From Fremontodendron californicum (taxonomy: Eukaryota > Streptophyta > Magnoliopsida > Malvales > Malvaceae), in contig JAULJL010000017.1 in NCBI GenBank assembly GCA_030761205.1, forward strand, positions 1,746,001 through 1,810,000: DNA of 64,000 nt, in the 5' to 3' direction. A model generated the notes under the pieces. The model searched no databases. It worked only from the letters and a program-made list of their open reading frames with translations, and was not told the DNA's origin. The translations under genes were made by a program, and so were the position numbers. Position 1 is the first letter of the stretch. Each line of letters begins with the position of its first letter. This document shows, one piece after another, positions 36,011-46,547 of this stretch.

Positions 36011-36018
36011 GAGATTAC

Positions 36019-36195
36019 CTTAAATTGGGGATGCAAATGTAAGAAACATGATAGCGAAGCAAAACTAGAAAGGGAAGTGACAGGAAAAACAAGAACTAAA
36101 AGAGGTTGTTGTTGTCGTTGTTTTTCTAGTGGGAAGTAGGAATCAAAGGTAAAATGAAAGGGAAGGGAAGAGAAGAGAAGATCTAAAACGAAATA
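36019..36195 (-). other. Probable 5'-UTR exon of the F-box gene
   Basis: On the minus strand this is pyrimidine-rich (CTTCTCTTCTCTTCCCTTCC) and then AT-mixed, with no long frame, ending at AAG|GTAATC. That composition and the donor match a plant 5' leader. The transcript start is probably close to a MITE inserted at 36203. There is no direct proof of transcription. Confidence 0.45.
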
Positions 36196-36202
36196 TGGCA
36201 AA

Positions 36203-36925
36203 CTCTGTTACATGGACTCGCCGGTTATGGCCGCCGTACCGGTGTCGACGCGACACGACACCGGTACCGACACGGAATATGCGTCCGATTCGTCATCGAA
36301 AATATGGACACTTCTTGTGATTGGCTACGACTCCTCAGCAGGAGGAAGAAGAAGAAGAGACAAGGAGGTTCTGGAAAAGGACGAAGAAGAAAAAAGAAGC
36401 AAGGAGAAGAAGAAATGAAAGTTCAGGAAAAAAGAAAAAGGCGAGGAAGAAGATGATGGCGGCTATGTTGCCAAAAAGAAAAATGCAAAGCAGGACAAAT
36501 TATCAGGGCTTTCTTTAATTCTTACAGTTGTTGGGCTTATTATATGGGCCCAAAATAGTTAAATTGGATTGAATAAAAACAAATTTATTATGTTTTGGGT
36601 TGTTTTTTATTTTTGGGCCCTTGTCTAATTAATGGACTAAAAGTCCAAGAATATTAAAATTAATAATAATTAAAAATAAATTTGATAAATAAAATATTTA
36701 AAAATATATATTATTATAAAAAAATATTATTTATATATAATATTACATTATTTGTATATATATTTTTATTTTAAATATTATTATAAGACATATCCCCGTA
36801 CCCGTATCAAATTTTTGGATACTTTTTAGCCGACTCCGCGTGTCCAAAATTTTAACCAAAAGACGAGTCGGATACTTGGATACATACCAGTATCGGATAT
36901 CCGTATCCGAGTCCATGTAACCTTG
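36203..36925. mobile_element. hAT-type element with GTTACATGGACTCG ends
   Basis: A 723-base element with a perfect 8-base duplication ATGGCAAA (36195-36202 and 36926-36933). Ends read CTCTGTTACATGGACTCG and, in reverse complement, CAAGGTTACATGGACTCGG. Subterminal regions have CGACACGACACCGG and GTATCGGATATCCG-type motifs. Short reading frames inside (for example 36212-36418) are Arg/Lys/Glu-rich purine-repeat artefacts. It sits at the presumed promoter or transcript start of the F-box gene. Confidence 0.85.
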
Positions 36926-37317
36926 ATGGCAAATTCGATATGGGGGCTTATTCGGATTTCAACGTTAGAGATCAAACCAGTTTTGAGGTCACTTTCCGCT
37001 TTGTCTTTTTGTAAGCTTTCTTGGGTACCGTGTTTTGTCTGTTGTACCTTCGCAGTCGTCATGTTTAGCATTTTTCTTTCTTTTCTTTTTGCCCCTTCCT
37101 CTGTTTTCTCCGGTTCTTATGGTCCAGTTATATCAGTCTCCACACATATCTTGCCACGTCATTACTTGACTTTTCTTGGTTCAATAATACCCAAAAAAAT
37201 CATATCTTAGGAGTTAGGACCATCCATCGGTTTTTTTATATTAATATAGCAAAAAAAAATTATTTACCAAAATACCGCTTTTTTCAGATTAATTCTCAAA
37301 ATTCGCTTTTTTTTTAT

Positions 37318-37358
37318 CAGTTGGGAAATCACCATGGCCCATGGCGATTTCCCAACTG
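37318..37358. repeat. Hairpin 1 of the GAAATCGCC array
   Basis: Palindrome CAGTTGGGAAATCACCATGG paired with CCATGGCGATTTCCCAACTG: about 20 bases per arm, one mismatch, almost no loop. Confidence 0.9.
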
Positions 37359-37383
37359 AAAATTTTAATTTTTTTTAAAATAC

Positions 37384-37423
37384 CAGTTGGGAAATCGCCA
37401 TGGCCCATAACGATTTCCCAATT
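37384..37423. repeat. Hairpin 2 of the GAAATCGCC array
   Basis: Arms CAGTTGGGAAATCGCCATGG and a partly decayed complement CATAACGATTTCCCAATT. Same unit as hairpin 1. Confidence 0.8.
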
Positions 37424-37448
37424 AAAATTTGCAAATTTTTTTTTTTCC

Positions 37449-37533
37449 ATTGGGAAATCGCCACCGTGCGTGGCGATTTCCCAAAGAGAAATTCACACAT
37501 TTGTGAATTTCCCTTTGGCGGTGGCGATTTCCC
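37449..37533. repeat. Hairpin cluster 3-4 of the GAAATCGCC array
   Basis: TTGGGAAATCGCCAC pairs with GTGGCGATTTCCCAA (37449-37485). It is followed by a second stem, GAAATTCACA with TGTGAATTTC (37488-37511), and a third GTGGCGATTTCCC arm (to 37533) that can compete for the first arm. Confidence 0.8.
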
Positions 37534-37689
37534 AAAGGTTTTATTTTTTCTTTTTCTTTTATTTTTTTTTTCAAATTTTTGGGAAAATATGAAAAACATG
37601 ATTTAATAGTGAACTTATTGTGAAATGGTATAATGAATAAAAGTTATTTGAAAAAGAGAAATGAATAATTAGAAATTATTATAAAGGAT

Positions 37690-37961
37690 TAGACCTGCTC
37701 ACGGGTCGGGCAATCCGCCCGGCCCGACAGGCCCGGCCCGTATTGGGCCGGGCCTGGACAGGATAATTTATGTTCCAGGCCGGCCGGCCCGGAACAGTGA
37801 TTTTTATTATAATAATATTATTTTATTTTATTTTAATTAAAAAAATAAAAAAAAATTATTTTTTTATTCCAATGAACAGTGATTCGGGCCGAAACAGGAG
37901 GGCCTGGGCAGAAAAGAAAAAAAAAAGGGCCGCGGCCCGGCCCGGCCCATGAGCACCTCTA
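37690..37961. mobile_element. GC-ended hAT-type MITE nested in the hairpin element
   Basis: A 272-base element with ends TAGACCTGCTCACGGGTCGGGC and, in reverse complement, TAGAGGTGCTCATGGGCCGGG, and a perfect 8-base duplication TAAAGGAT (37682-37689 and 37962-37969). It is the same family as 18936-19218; internal ATAATAATATTATTTTATTT and CAATGAACAGTG segments are shared. Confidence 0.92.
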
Positions 37962-38277
37962 TAAAGGATATTGTAAAGACAAAATTATCCTTGATAAAAA
38001 AAGTTCTCTTCCCTTTTTCTTTTTATTTTTTAATTTAATTTTTAATTAAAAAATAAATATTCTGAAAATAAAAACTTTTTAATTTTTAAAAAAAAAAATT
38101 AATTTTTTATTTACTTTTTTTAATTAAAAAATTTTAAAAAATAAAAATAATATGCCTAAAATTAATTTTTATTTATTTCTCTTTTTCAAATAACTTTTAT
38201 TCATTATACCATTTCACAATAAGTTCACTGTTGGTACATGTTTTTCATATTTTTCCAAGAATTAGAAAAAATATAAT

Positions 38278-38439
38278 GAAATCGCCACCCCCATGGCGAT
38301 TTCCCTTCATGTTTTTAGCAAAATTTGCAAAAAACACCAAGGGAAATCGCCACCCCCCATGGCGATTTCCCTTGGTATTTTTAGTCAAAATATGTTTTTT
38401 GACGCTGGGAAATCGCCATGGGGGTGGCGATTTCCCAGC
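38278..38439. repeat. Right-arm hairpins 5-7 of the GAAATCGCC array
   Basis: Three palindromes: 38278-38303 (GAAATCGCCACC with the complement around CATGG), 38337-38375 (CCAAGGGAAATCGCCACC with CCATGGCGATTTCCCTTGG) and 38404-38439 (GCTGGGAAATCGCCATGG with GTGGCGATTTCCCAGC). The outer bases differ in each hairpin but stay self-complementary, so pairing is preserved while sequence changes. Confidence 0.85.
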
Positions 38440-38541
38440 TAGTATTAAAACCAGCGTATTTTGAGAAATAATTTAAAAGCAACTGTATTTTGGGAATTTT
38501 TTTTTTTTAGCTATATTAAAATAAAAAAACCACCATCCATC

Positions 38542-41500
38542 ACCCCATGTTTTCAAAAAAAAAAAAAATGAAATTCAATGTCGGTCATTTAATAGATACA
38601 TGCAAAGAAAAGAAAAACTTTCTTTCTGTCCCATAAAAGCCTAAACTGAAGCTCAAAACCATTAATTTATTCTGTTAATTTGAATTAGATAATGGCCCAA
38701 ATCCCATTTTAGGAGGTTGTTATACCATAGAAAAACAATAGGAGCTTTCTAGAAGATAAGATTGGAAGCTCATATATTGTAATTAAAAGTTAGGTATGTA
38801 TATTTTTATTATGTTCATGTTATAATTGTATTTAAAATATTATATATTCATATAAATTTTAATATATTAATAATTTATATTATATAAATTTTTATATTTT
38901 TATCATATTCGTATTATTTTTTATATCGTGTTTGTATAAGATCTGTTAAAAGTATCAAAACAGTAGATATTTTGATGTTCTTATGCCAATTGTTAGGAGT
39001 TTTCCTTTTTGGACCTAAGAAGGACCCAAATTAGTGACGATTGCTCTCAAACAGCTAATGAAAGCTTGGAAGCTTTCTCTTCCTATATCCTTAACCTATT
39101 TTATTTACTTGAATCACTCCATAATCTGAATTTTTAACCCAAAATCAAATTCAAAACATACGAATCTAAATCTGATTTGGTTCGAATCTCTTTTTTGTTG
39201 TTTGTTGGTAGAGTAATAGGAGGCATAAACCTCCAAGAATTTACAGTATTTGTTCCATGACTAAACTATATCTTAAGTATTCCACTTTCCATATTTTTTA
39301 CATGGCACCACCCTGAAGCAATCTGCATTCTCAATTATTCATGAAAACATATGATGGGTATTGATTAATTTAGTCTACTGATCTCCTAAAAGTTTTCTTG
39401 GAAGAGAGAGTACCATTTTGAACATATATTAGCGCAGGAGCTGTTTCAAGAAAATGACTGGAGAACCATAAAAACCAAGGTGAGCTGCTAAGGCAAGGCA
39501 TTTTTTGGGCATTGAAATAGAAAGGGAAGGAAAGCTTTAGTTGACCTAAATAGGATTAAGGAACATTAAAATACTATATATTGGTAATACATAAAATTAA
39601 AATTGGTCCAACAGCGAGACAGGGCTTACTAATTTACTCTACGGTACCCTGATTTGTGCCCTGCTGCGGTGCCATTGGCCGCCTGACTAGCGCACCTGGT
39701 GCTGGAAAAAGACATATCAATACCAGGACAAAACCGTCTGAATCTATCACCATAAAAAATTAGGCAAATAAACAAATGGTTTCACCTATCACCATAAATT
39801 TATAGTATATAAACTCCAAGGTCACGTGCTTTTGATTAACCAAGTTCTGCTTCATGTTCATGTATGGTGCTGTGACTGAGGAAGGAAACCATCCCAAACA
39901 AGCGAAGAAAAGCTACCCTATTTTTTAGATTTAATCTATATTATCTTGATTCGAGATAAGTATTGGATACATATATGTGTCTAACATGGGTATACTTATT
40001 TTTTTAAAGTTTTTTTTTTTATATATATATTTGGAGAATTATACTTTATATTCATATCCGAATATATGTCAGACACAAATGTTGGACGAATTTTTTTTTT
40101 TTTTTTAAAATGAAAAAGGTTGGTAATATATAATTTAGGTGTGATGTCCATTAATTTGGGCTGCAAAAGTACAAACATCACGAGAATTATTTAGGATCAA
40201 AATCATGACTGAAGAGAGTCTACCATTCAACTAAAACGCATTCAAACCAATATTACTCGCAAAAATGGAGATTACATTATTTCTACTATTTGTACCATTA
40301 AGTACATAAATATTTTTTTATTTATTTATTTTTAAAAAAAAACTTGTAATTCTAAAATAATCTCAGGATTATCCAGTTTAGATAGGATATTTATTGAGTG
40401 AAAAATGAAAATCATGGGAAGGAAAGAGGCGACAACTTTTATTACTAACATAGTGTGTCCGAACCCAGAAGCCCAAAACTTACAAGGAAAAGATAGGACC
40501 ATTAAGAAAGGCCTGTTCACAATTGGGTGGGCTTATATGCGAATTAGCTTTCCCGTTTTGTCAAAAAATCAATAAAACTTCCCCTTAATATTAATTTTCT
40601 GGATTTGGTATTTTGTAGTTTTCTAATTTCTCAAAAAAATCACTTTTTTTAAAGGTGAATTTAGTTTAATATAATAATCTATTTTAAATAAAAAAATTTA
40701 TCGTAATTGAATTTCAATAACAAATAATACTATAATCTTCACAAAATGTTAAAAAAATTCACATTTAGTATATTATATATAGAGATTTATTTTTTATCTA
40801 AAAAAAGAAAGGTAAGATGGTTAGGCCTATTGAAATTTTGGGTTAGATTTGCATTTAAGTACCACCCTTAATCTAATGGATTAACGTTAACCTTAACCTT
40901 AAGTTGAGACTTGTGCTAATAGTAATACTATGTGTTCTTCAAATTTCAAAATTCAAATACCCCTAACTCAATCGGTTGTTGAAAAACTATGGGTTAGAAA
41001 AAATATGATTTAAAAAATTTAATATTTAATATTATTGTGAAGGTGAATTGAAATGCCAAAAAACATATGTATATAAAATAACAAAAATTTAAAAATATGA
41101 AAAAAATAATAATAATTTTATATCAAAAGTCAATTTTCAAATCGCGAAAATACCAAAATCTTGATTTTTTTATTTGAGTTTCAAAATCATAGTTTTAATC
41201 ATAAATGTCAAATATTTTTATAAACATTAAAATTATGATAAAACATAACTTTTAATTTTAAAAATTGTGCCAACCATAATTTGAAAATGCCATCAGTCTA
41301 AACATTTTGAAAACTAATGCTAAAGTTGATGGAACTTGAGATGAATTTATTTATATTTAAATAATATGAAAATTTTATGGATCTTAAGCCTGTCATACCA
41401 AATACATGTTACTTACACTTTCTCCTTTAATAAACTCTTAACTGAATTTCAAAGGATTATAAATTTATAACGTGAAAGAAAGAAACCAAGTAATATCGAT

Positions 41501-41916
41501 AACTCCTACTTATCTTCAGGCACGGCATTCAAAATTGTTTTCAAAAAAAGACACCATTTTCGTCACAAAAGCCAAAGTAATAAGACACTCACTGGGTTGT
41601 GATTTGATTTTGAAATTGAAATTGAAATTCAAAAACAGATGCTTTATCATCTAATAATAATGTAGAAACAGAAAATAGCAGCAATCAAATACTATATCCT
41701 CTTACATAAATTCAAATATCTTAAAAGCTAAACTTGAAAGTTGCAGCAAGCAATGCTAAATAAAATAAAATACTAACCCCGGCTCCCCAACATCATAATT
41801 TCATTAATCCTAAAATTTAACACCCATAAAAATGGAAGCTACTTTCATAATTTCATAATTACTTGGATTGGACCAAACACCAAACCTCTTGTTCCCTAAG
41901 TTGCACCTTTACTAAT
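38542..41916. other. Intergenic region, no gene recognised
   Basis: AT-rich DNA with poly(A/T) runs and no coherent reading frame. Around 39940-40090 is a decayed copy of the GGATACATATATGTGTC / ATATCCGAATATATGTC repeat found in the small MITEs at 56825 and 61851. Nothing else stands out. Confidence 0.5.
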
Positions 41917-42195
41917 TTATGCGAGTGGTGCGTTCTTGGCGACGGCATCAGCGTAAGAGGAAGGCCTCTGACTAGGAGAATCATTTTTGCTCTCCACGAC
42001 GTCGTTAGTTTCAACATCAGAATCGTCGTTGTTGTGCACGGCGACATCGTCTGGATCGCAATCAGGGTCGGACTTGTCCATGGCGGCACGAGCCTTGTCC
42101 AGGAAAGGCTTAAACGCCATCTCTATCGCCAGCCACCCAAACCCTAGTGCCCCCAAAACCACCGCCGCTTGCTTCATAGCCGTTGATTTCCCCAT
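41917..42195 (-). CDS. OEP7: Chloroplast outer envelope protein OEP7-like
   Basis: A small single-exon protein of 92 residues. I place the start at the ATG at 42195 because the family begins MGK...KQA; an upstream in-frame ATG would add 32 untypical residues. Residues 8-29 form one membrane segment (VVLGALGFGWLAIEMAF). The following KPFLDKARAAMDKSDP is the conserved positively charged flank that keeps OEP7 in the plastid outer envelope and out of the secretory route. The acidic and Ser/Asn-rich C-terminal tail (about residues 45-92) is longer than in the Arabidopsis protein. In the family the C-terminus faces the cytosol. A role beyond residence in the envelope is not established. Confidence 0.85.
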   Translation of the reverse strand: MGKSTAMKQAAVVLGALGFGWLAIEMAFKPFLDKARAAMDKSDPDCDPDDVAVHNNDDSDVETNDVVESKNDSPSQRPSSYADAVAKNAPLA

Positions 42196-42266
42196 TTTCT
42201 TTCTGCCTTTCTTATTTTTTTTCTTTTGATAAATTTTGGCTTTGTTATTGCTAGTCCAGTAGTCCA

Positions 42267-42277
42267 ATATATATAGC
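42267..42277 (-). promoter_or_regulatory. Probable TATA box of the OEP7-like gene
   Basis: In sense, GCTATATATATTGG about 75 bases upstream of the start codon at 42195. It is the only TATA-like motif close to the gene. Confidence 0.5.
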
Positions 42278-42933
42278 ACTCTACTTTGCACACAAATTGA
42301 CCGAGTGAAGGGAAGGGAAAGGGCTAAGGAACCATGTGGCTCCCACTAAACAACGTTGACGGTCAGGATTCAAAATTAAAGGAGATTATTATTATTGGAA
42401 AAATTGTGACGATGAAACAACATAAAGAGACGGGCTTTCTAGGTTTCACTCGGATTGATAATAAATACACTTGGAACTGAACTGATAGGACAAAAAAAAA
42501 AAAAAGGTTCCTAATCCTAATAGCTCAAAAACATAAATTAATGTGGTCATATCATCATAACAGGGTATGATACCTCTAATAAGTAATAACATCAATCATC
42601 TGATCTAAGCAGTTTAGTACGATTATTTATGATAATCCAAGACCAAAACTGCCGCATTTTTTTTTTCTTTTTTCCCCTCTTTTTAAGAGCAAGGAATTGA
42701 AAAAGGAATATAGATTATCTGCTCAGCTATTAGAATTAGATCAAATCATCCGATGTCGGGAATCTCAGGATTCATGATTAAAACATCCAACCCAGGCTAA
42801 TAATCACACAGAACAGTAAAATACCAATACAATTCCTTTAATTAATATTGGTAAAATCACCCACAAATTCTCCCTACAACAAAGCTGTCTACAAATCCAG
42901 CTGTCACAAAATTTTGGAAGCATGGCAACATAT

Positions 42934-45159
42934 TTAACGGCCACGACCGCGTCCGCGTCCACGCCCACGACCCCGACCACGTCCCAAAGGCTTCCCTGAG
43001 TTTGGCAATGCATTAGAAAGATTAATACTACAAGAAAATAAAGCTTATACAAGTAGGGTATTCAAAAGGGGGAAAATGGAGCCAGAGAGAAATGGCAATA
43101 CAACCAGCTGTTGGCTTCTTTGGTTTCACCCTAGGTGTCTCTTCAACCAGCAATGTCTCAAGATTTAAGCTGTCAGGCAGGATATAGTAGCGAATATTGT
43201 TACCCCTCACGCTAAGGTGATCCAAAGTCACTGGATTTTTCCCCTTCAATGTAAGTTTCACTGTTTTCAGATGGGTGTTCATACTGACATCCACACCTAA
43301 AACAAACCAGCAAATCAATCAGAAAAGTTGCAAGCCGACATGCGAGCGTTTGTTCACTCAGGAAATAACTAAAGCATATTTCGCCATCTTTACACTCTAA
43401 TACATGTATAAGGAAAACTTTTGATGATAGAAATACGAAATAAGAAAGAATGAGTGACATAGCAGCACATTAGTCACCGAGCACTCCAGCAAAGTAGACA
43501 ACTAAATGTATTCCTGCCACATGTGTTGCAAAATGGGATCTTGACTATACATAACTTCAAGCTAAAAGAGGCAAACATGTTTGTGTGTGTATATCCATGT
43601 TGATGCTCTTAGAAATTATTGCTTCCTCTTTGTGAGATATTATCACTATTTATCCACCTATAGAAACCATCATGAGCTTAAAGTGCCTTAAGTGACAATC
43701 AGTTTAGACAAAAAAAAAAAAAAAACCTTTGTATATTTGCCAAAAGGAGAATGAGTTCAAAGCTAACCCCCCACCCAAAAAAAATGTAGCTGAAGTCCCC
43801 TTGTTAATGAAACCAGGAAAGCAGTAAATCATTAGATGCAATGTGGTACGAATAGACAGGGTGTAGATGTCTAAGAAGAATTTGGTCTCGTACAACCTTT
43901 CCACTATTCAGCAAAGCAGAGAGTAGAAAACAAGAACAATAAATAAATAAATAACCATTTTCTTTAATAAAAGTACACAGTCATACAATAAAAACAAGGT
44001 GAAAAGAAATTGTGCACATAGTAATTGGTTAACCACATAAAAGCGAGTTTGCGAATGTCGTAATTTCATCAAGCATGAGTTACTAACAAATAATAAAACA
44101 TCATATATGCAATCAATCAATAAGCTGAATAATTGATCGAATCTAAGCTGCCTCTCAGATTTGTTTCACATCCAACAGCACACTCAGTCCAAAACCAGTT
44201 CATCTTTAAAGGTAATAATAAGTGATATCGAGCATGAACACCTAAATCTTCCCAATTTTTCAGTTAGTAATTCAACCAAAAGGCTAGCCACAAAATACAC
44301 AAATGAGATGGAAATTCTCATTATAGTTGGCATTACCAGAGTTACCTAATTCGGTTATCCCCTCCGAATTACAAATTGGATTGCACTATCTGAAACAAGG
44401 TTCAGTAGCGATTTAGTTCACAAAATCAAGCCATCCGTTTTAGTGGATGACAAAGGAGCATCTACCTAGTGAAAATCGAAAGAAACCAACACCTAGTGAA
44501 AATCTTTCTGAGAAATTAATTGCTATTTTTTTTTCCAAAGATTAAAGTTAATTATTCTTTTTGATACTTGATGATGCCCGGGTTTAAACTTGGATCTCTG
44601 GAACTAAGATTTAAACACTCTACAAACAGTCCCACATTCAGAATGATCAAATTTCATACCTATTGATTGAAACGAAGAAGGCTACCCCAATCGTACCTTA
44701 TTTCGGGTAAAAATAACAAATTAAGTTCCGGTTTCCGTTCCAAAAACCGAATGGATTCGCGTTAGAAGTAAGAAGTAACTCTAGTCATTACTCATTAAAA
44801 AAAAAATTGAGAAAACAATAAACCCTCATAAGTATGGCACATTGACAAGAAACTTTTACAATTTCGCTAAACGGTGGGTTAGGGTTTAGCAAAACCCTAA
44901 TGCTGGGAAAAGGAAGATGAAAGGGGAAAGAGAGGAACCTGTGATAGTGCCGTGAACAACGGTTCCGTTCTTGAGCTCAATCGACACCGTTTCATTGTTC
45001 AACTTCATCAAAAACCTGCTCATAATTTTTTTCAAATCAAAACCATTATATTAAGAATCTAAAAAGATTTTTTCCTCATAACTTCGTAAAAAACAAAGAA
45101 AATAATATTCTTAGTAAAAGAAAAGATGAAAATAGATTAACTGACCTGACGAGCTTCAT
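42934..45159 (-). CDS. SmD1: Small nuclear ribonucleoprotein Sm D1
   Basis: Core Sm protein of the U1, U2, U4 and U5 snRNPs, part of the seven-member ring on the snRNA Sm site in the nucleus. Four exons on the minus strand: 45146-45159, 44939-45015, 43105-43296 and 42934-42995, giving 114 residues. Exon 1 codes only MKLV plus a split Arg. The Sm1 motif is in exon 2 (ETVSIELKNGTVVHGTITG) and Sm2 in exon 3 (SVRGNNIRYYILPDSL). Exon 4 is the C-terminal GR repeat (PLGRGRGRGRG...), whose arginines are dimethylated in this family for snRNP assembly. Length matches plant SmD1. Intron 2 is 1.6 kb, the others short. Confidence 0.95.
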
Positions 45160-45744
45160 GTTGAGGAGAGGTAGGGGTTGAAGCAAAAGGCGAGAGAGAG
45201 AGTCGAATTGTGGAAGGAAACGGGAGAGAGAGGGACCTGTTTGCTCTTTGCTGCCAGGTTTGCTCTGTGAGGGGACTGGGGAGTTGGGGCTCGGGCCACT
45301 GTTAAAAGGCCTTTTGACTTTTCCAGCTATTAAAACGACGCAGTAGCTGAAATAGCTGTTCTACAGTTGGGCCAAACCTTTACTAACCGGCCCAATACTC
45401 TTTCACCGACTAATTTATTTTAACCTTTTAATTTGCATGGAATGGAAGTAATTTGTAAATATACTTTATGTTCATTAATTTGAGAATGTAATAACGTTAA
45501 TCAATTCTTCTATAGTTTTATTAAGATACACTAATAAAAAAGATGGAAGAATAAATAAATTTTATGATTTCATTCTTATTTGTCATATAGTAAGTCACCA
45601 TTGGCTATAAAATTTCTGAAAGTTAACACCAGTGCCAAAGTAGCTGGTAATAAATTTGATTATCAATCTTCAATTGTTTCCTAGTGGTCCATTCTGTATT
45701 TTAGTATTTTAATTTTTTTTCTTTTGTTCCTATGAAAAATTAGG

Positions 45745-46240
45745 GATATTCATTCAGTTAATTCGGTTAATAATCGAACCGAATCACGATTAACCGAATT
45801 AACCGAATGTATTTTTTCACTAACCGTTAACCGAACCGAATAGTTAAAACGATAAATTAACCGAACCGAAATTATTTCGGTTAATTCGATCGGTTTTTGA
45901 ATTAACCAAAATAAATACATAATTTATTTTGCTAACCTATTTTTAATACATGATTTTATATCCAAATAATCTATCCAAGTCCAACCAATCAAAATCCAAA
46001 AGTAAAGCATATTATAAAATCCAAATATCAAACAAACACAACTAATAAAGCATGAACATTACATAGTTTCGGTTAATTCGGTTATTTTCGCTTAATTGAA
46101 CCGAATCAACCGATAACCGAAATTTTCTAAAATCATTAACTGTTAAACGAACCAAACTTTGTTCGATTAACCGATTAACAGAACCGAATTAAATTTCGAT
46201 CGGTTAATTAGGTTAAAATCGAATAGTGAACACCCCTTGG
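45745..46240. repeat. TTAACCGAA-rich inverted repeat, probable MITE
   Basis: The left part (TAGGGATATTCATTCAGTTAATTCGG) and the reverse complement of the right part (AAGGGGTGTTCACTATTCGATTTTAACC) are imperfect inverted ends. Both flanks are dense in GGTTAATTCGGTT/AACCGAATTAACC palindromes. I could not find a target-site duplication, so the borders are approximate. Confidence 0.5.
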
Positions 46241-46280
46241 ACTGCAAATTGAAGTGAAATTGACAATTGTAAGGGTTACT

Positions 46281-46547
46281 ATTGGTAGTTCCAGGCAATC
46301 ATGGTAAATTGGTTCCTTTGTATGAATATATGGTAAAGTTCTTTTTCAATAAGCATTTATATACTAAACTATTGGTAGTTCCAAGCAATCATGGTAAATT
46401 GGTTCCTTTGTTTGAATATTGGTAAGGTTCTTTTTCAATAAGCATTTATATACTAAACTATTGGTAGTTCCAAGCAATCATGATAAATTGGTTCCTTTGT
46501 TTGAATATATGGTAAGGTTCTTTTTCAATAAGCATTTATATACTATG
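46281..46547 (+). repeat. Three tandem copies of a 90-base unit
   Basis: Copies at 46281-46370, 46371-46459 and 46460-46547 each begin ATTGGTAGTTCCA and end AAGCATTTATATACTA. They differ at only a handful of bases. It is non-coding, between SmD1 and the DUF3700 gene. Confidence 0.9.

Larger units (their letters stand above)
29576..36018 (-). other. Inferred 5'-UTR intron of the F-box gene, filled with TEs
   Basis: The acceptor AG at 29576-29577 lies just before the F-box ATG. A plausible donor (TTTAAG|GTAATCTC) lies at 36018, downstream of a pyrimidine-rich leader. The interval of about 6.4 kb contains a hAT MITE (30152-30505) and a full LTR retrotransposon (30767-36010) whose LTR begins eight bases after the donor. 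Outside these the intron would be only about 850 bases. This is inference; transcripts are needed to prove the join. Confidence 0.5.
37229..38531. mobile_element. Mutator-like MITE with an array of GGGAAATCGCC hairpins
   Basis: Inverted ends GGTTTTTTTATATTAATATAGC and, in reverse complement, GGTTTTTTTATTTTAATATAGC extend imperfectly for about 75 bases. The flanks repeat ACCATCCATC (37219-37228 and 38532-38541), 10 bases or 9 plus one by chance, as for Mutator-type insertions. Inside each arm are several near-perfect palindromes built from GGGAAATCGCCAYS and its complement. The AT-rich core (about 37600-38235) is itself an inverted repeat (GAACTTATTGTGAAATGGT) and resembles the MITE at 15321. 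A hAT MITE is nested at 37690-37961. No transposase is present. Confidence 0.75.

Noticed and set aside
36212..36518. Frames rich in Arg, Lys and Glu upstream of the F-box gene
   Set aside because: They lie wholly inside the MITE at 36203-36925 and come from a GAAGAAGA-type purine run.
37219..38541. Reading the GAAATCGCC palindromes as transcription terminators or protein-binding operators
   Set aside because: They occur only inside one inverted-repeat element with TSDs in a plant genome, so a transposon origin is simpler.
41917..42291. Longer N-terminal form (124 residues) of the OEP7-like protein
   Set aside because: The extra 32 residues cross the TATA/leader region and do not match the family, which starts MGK.
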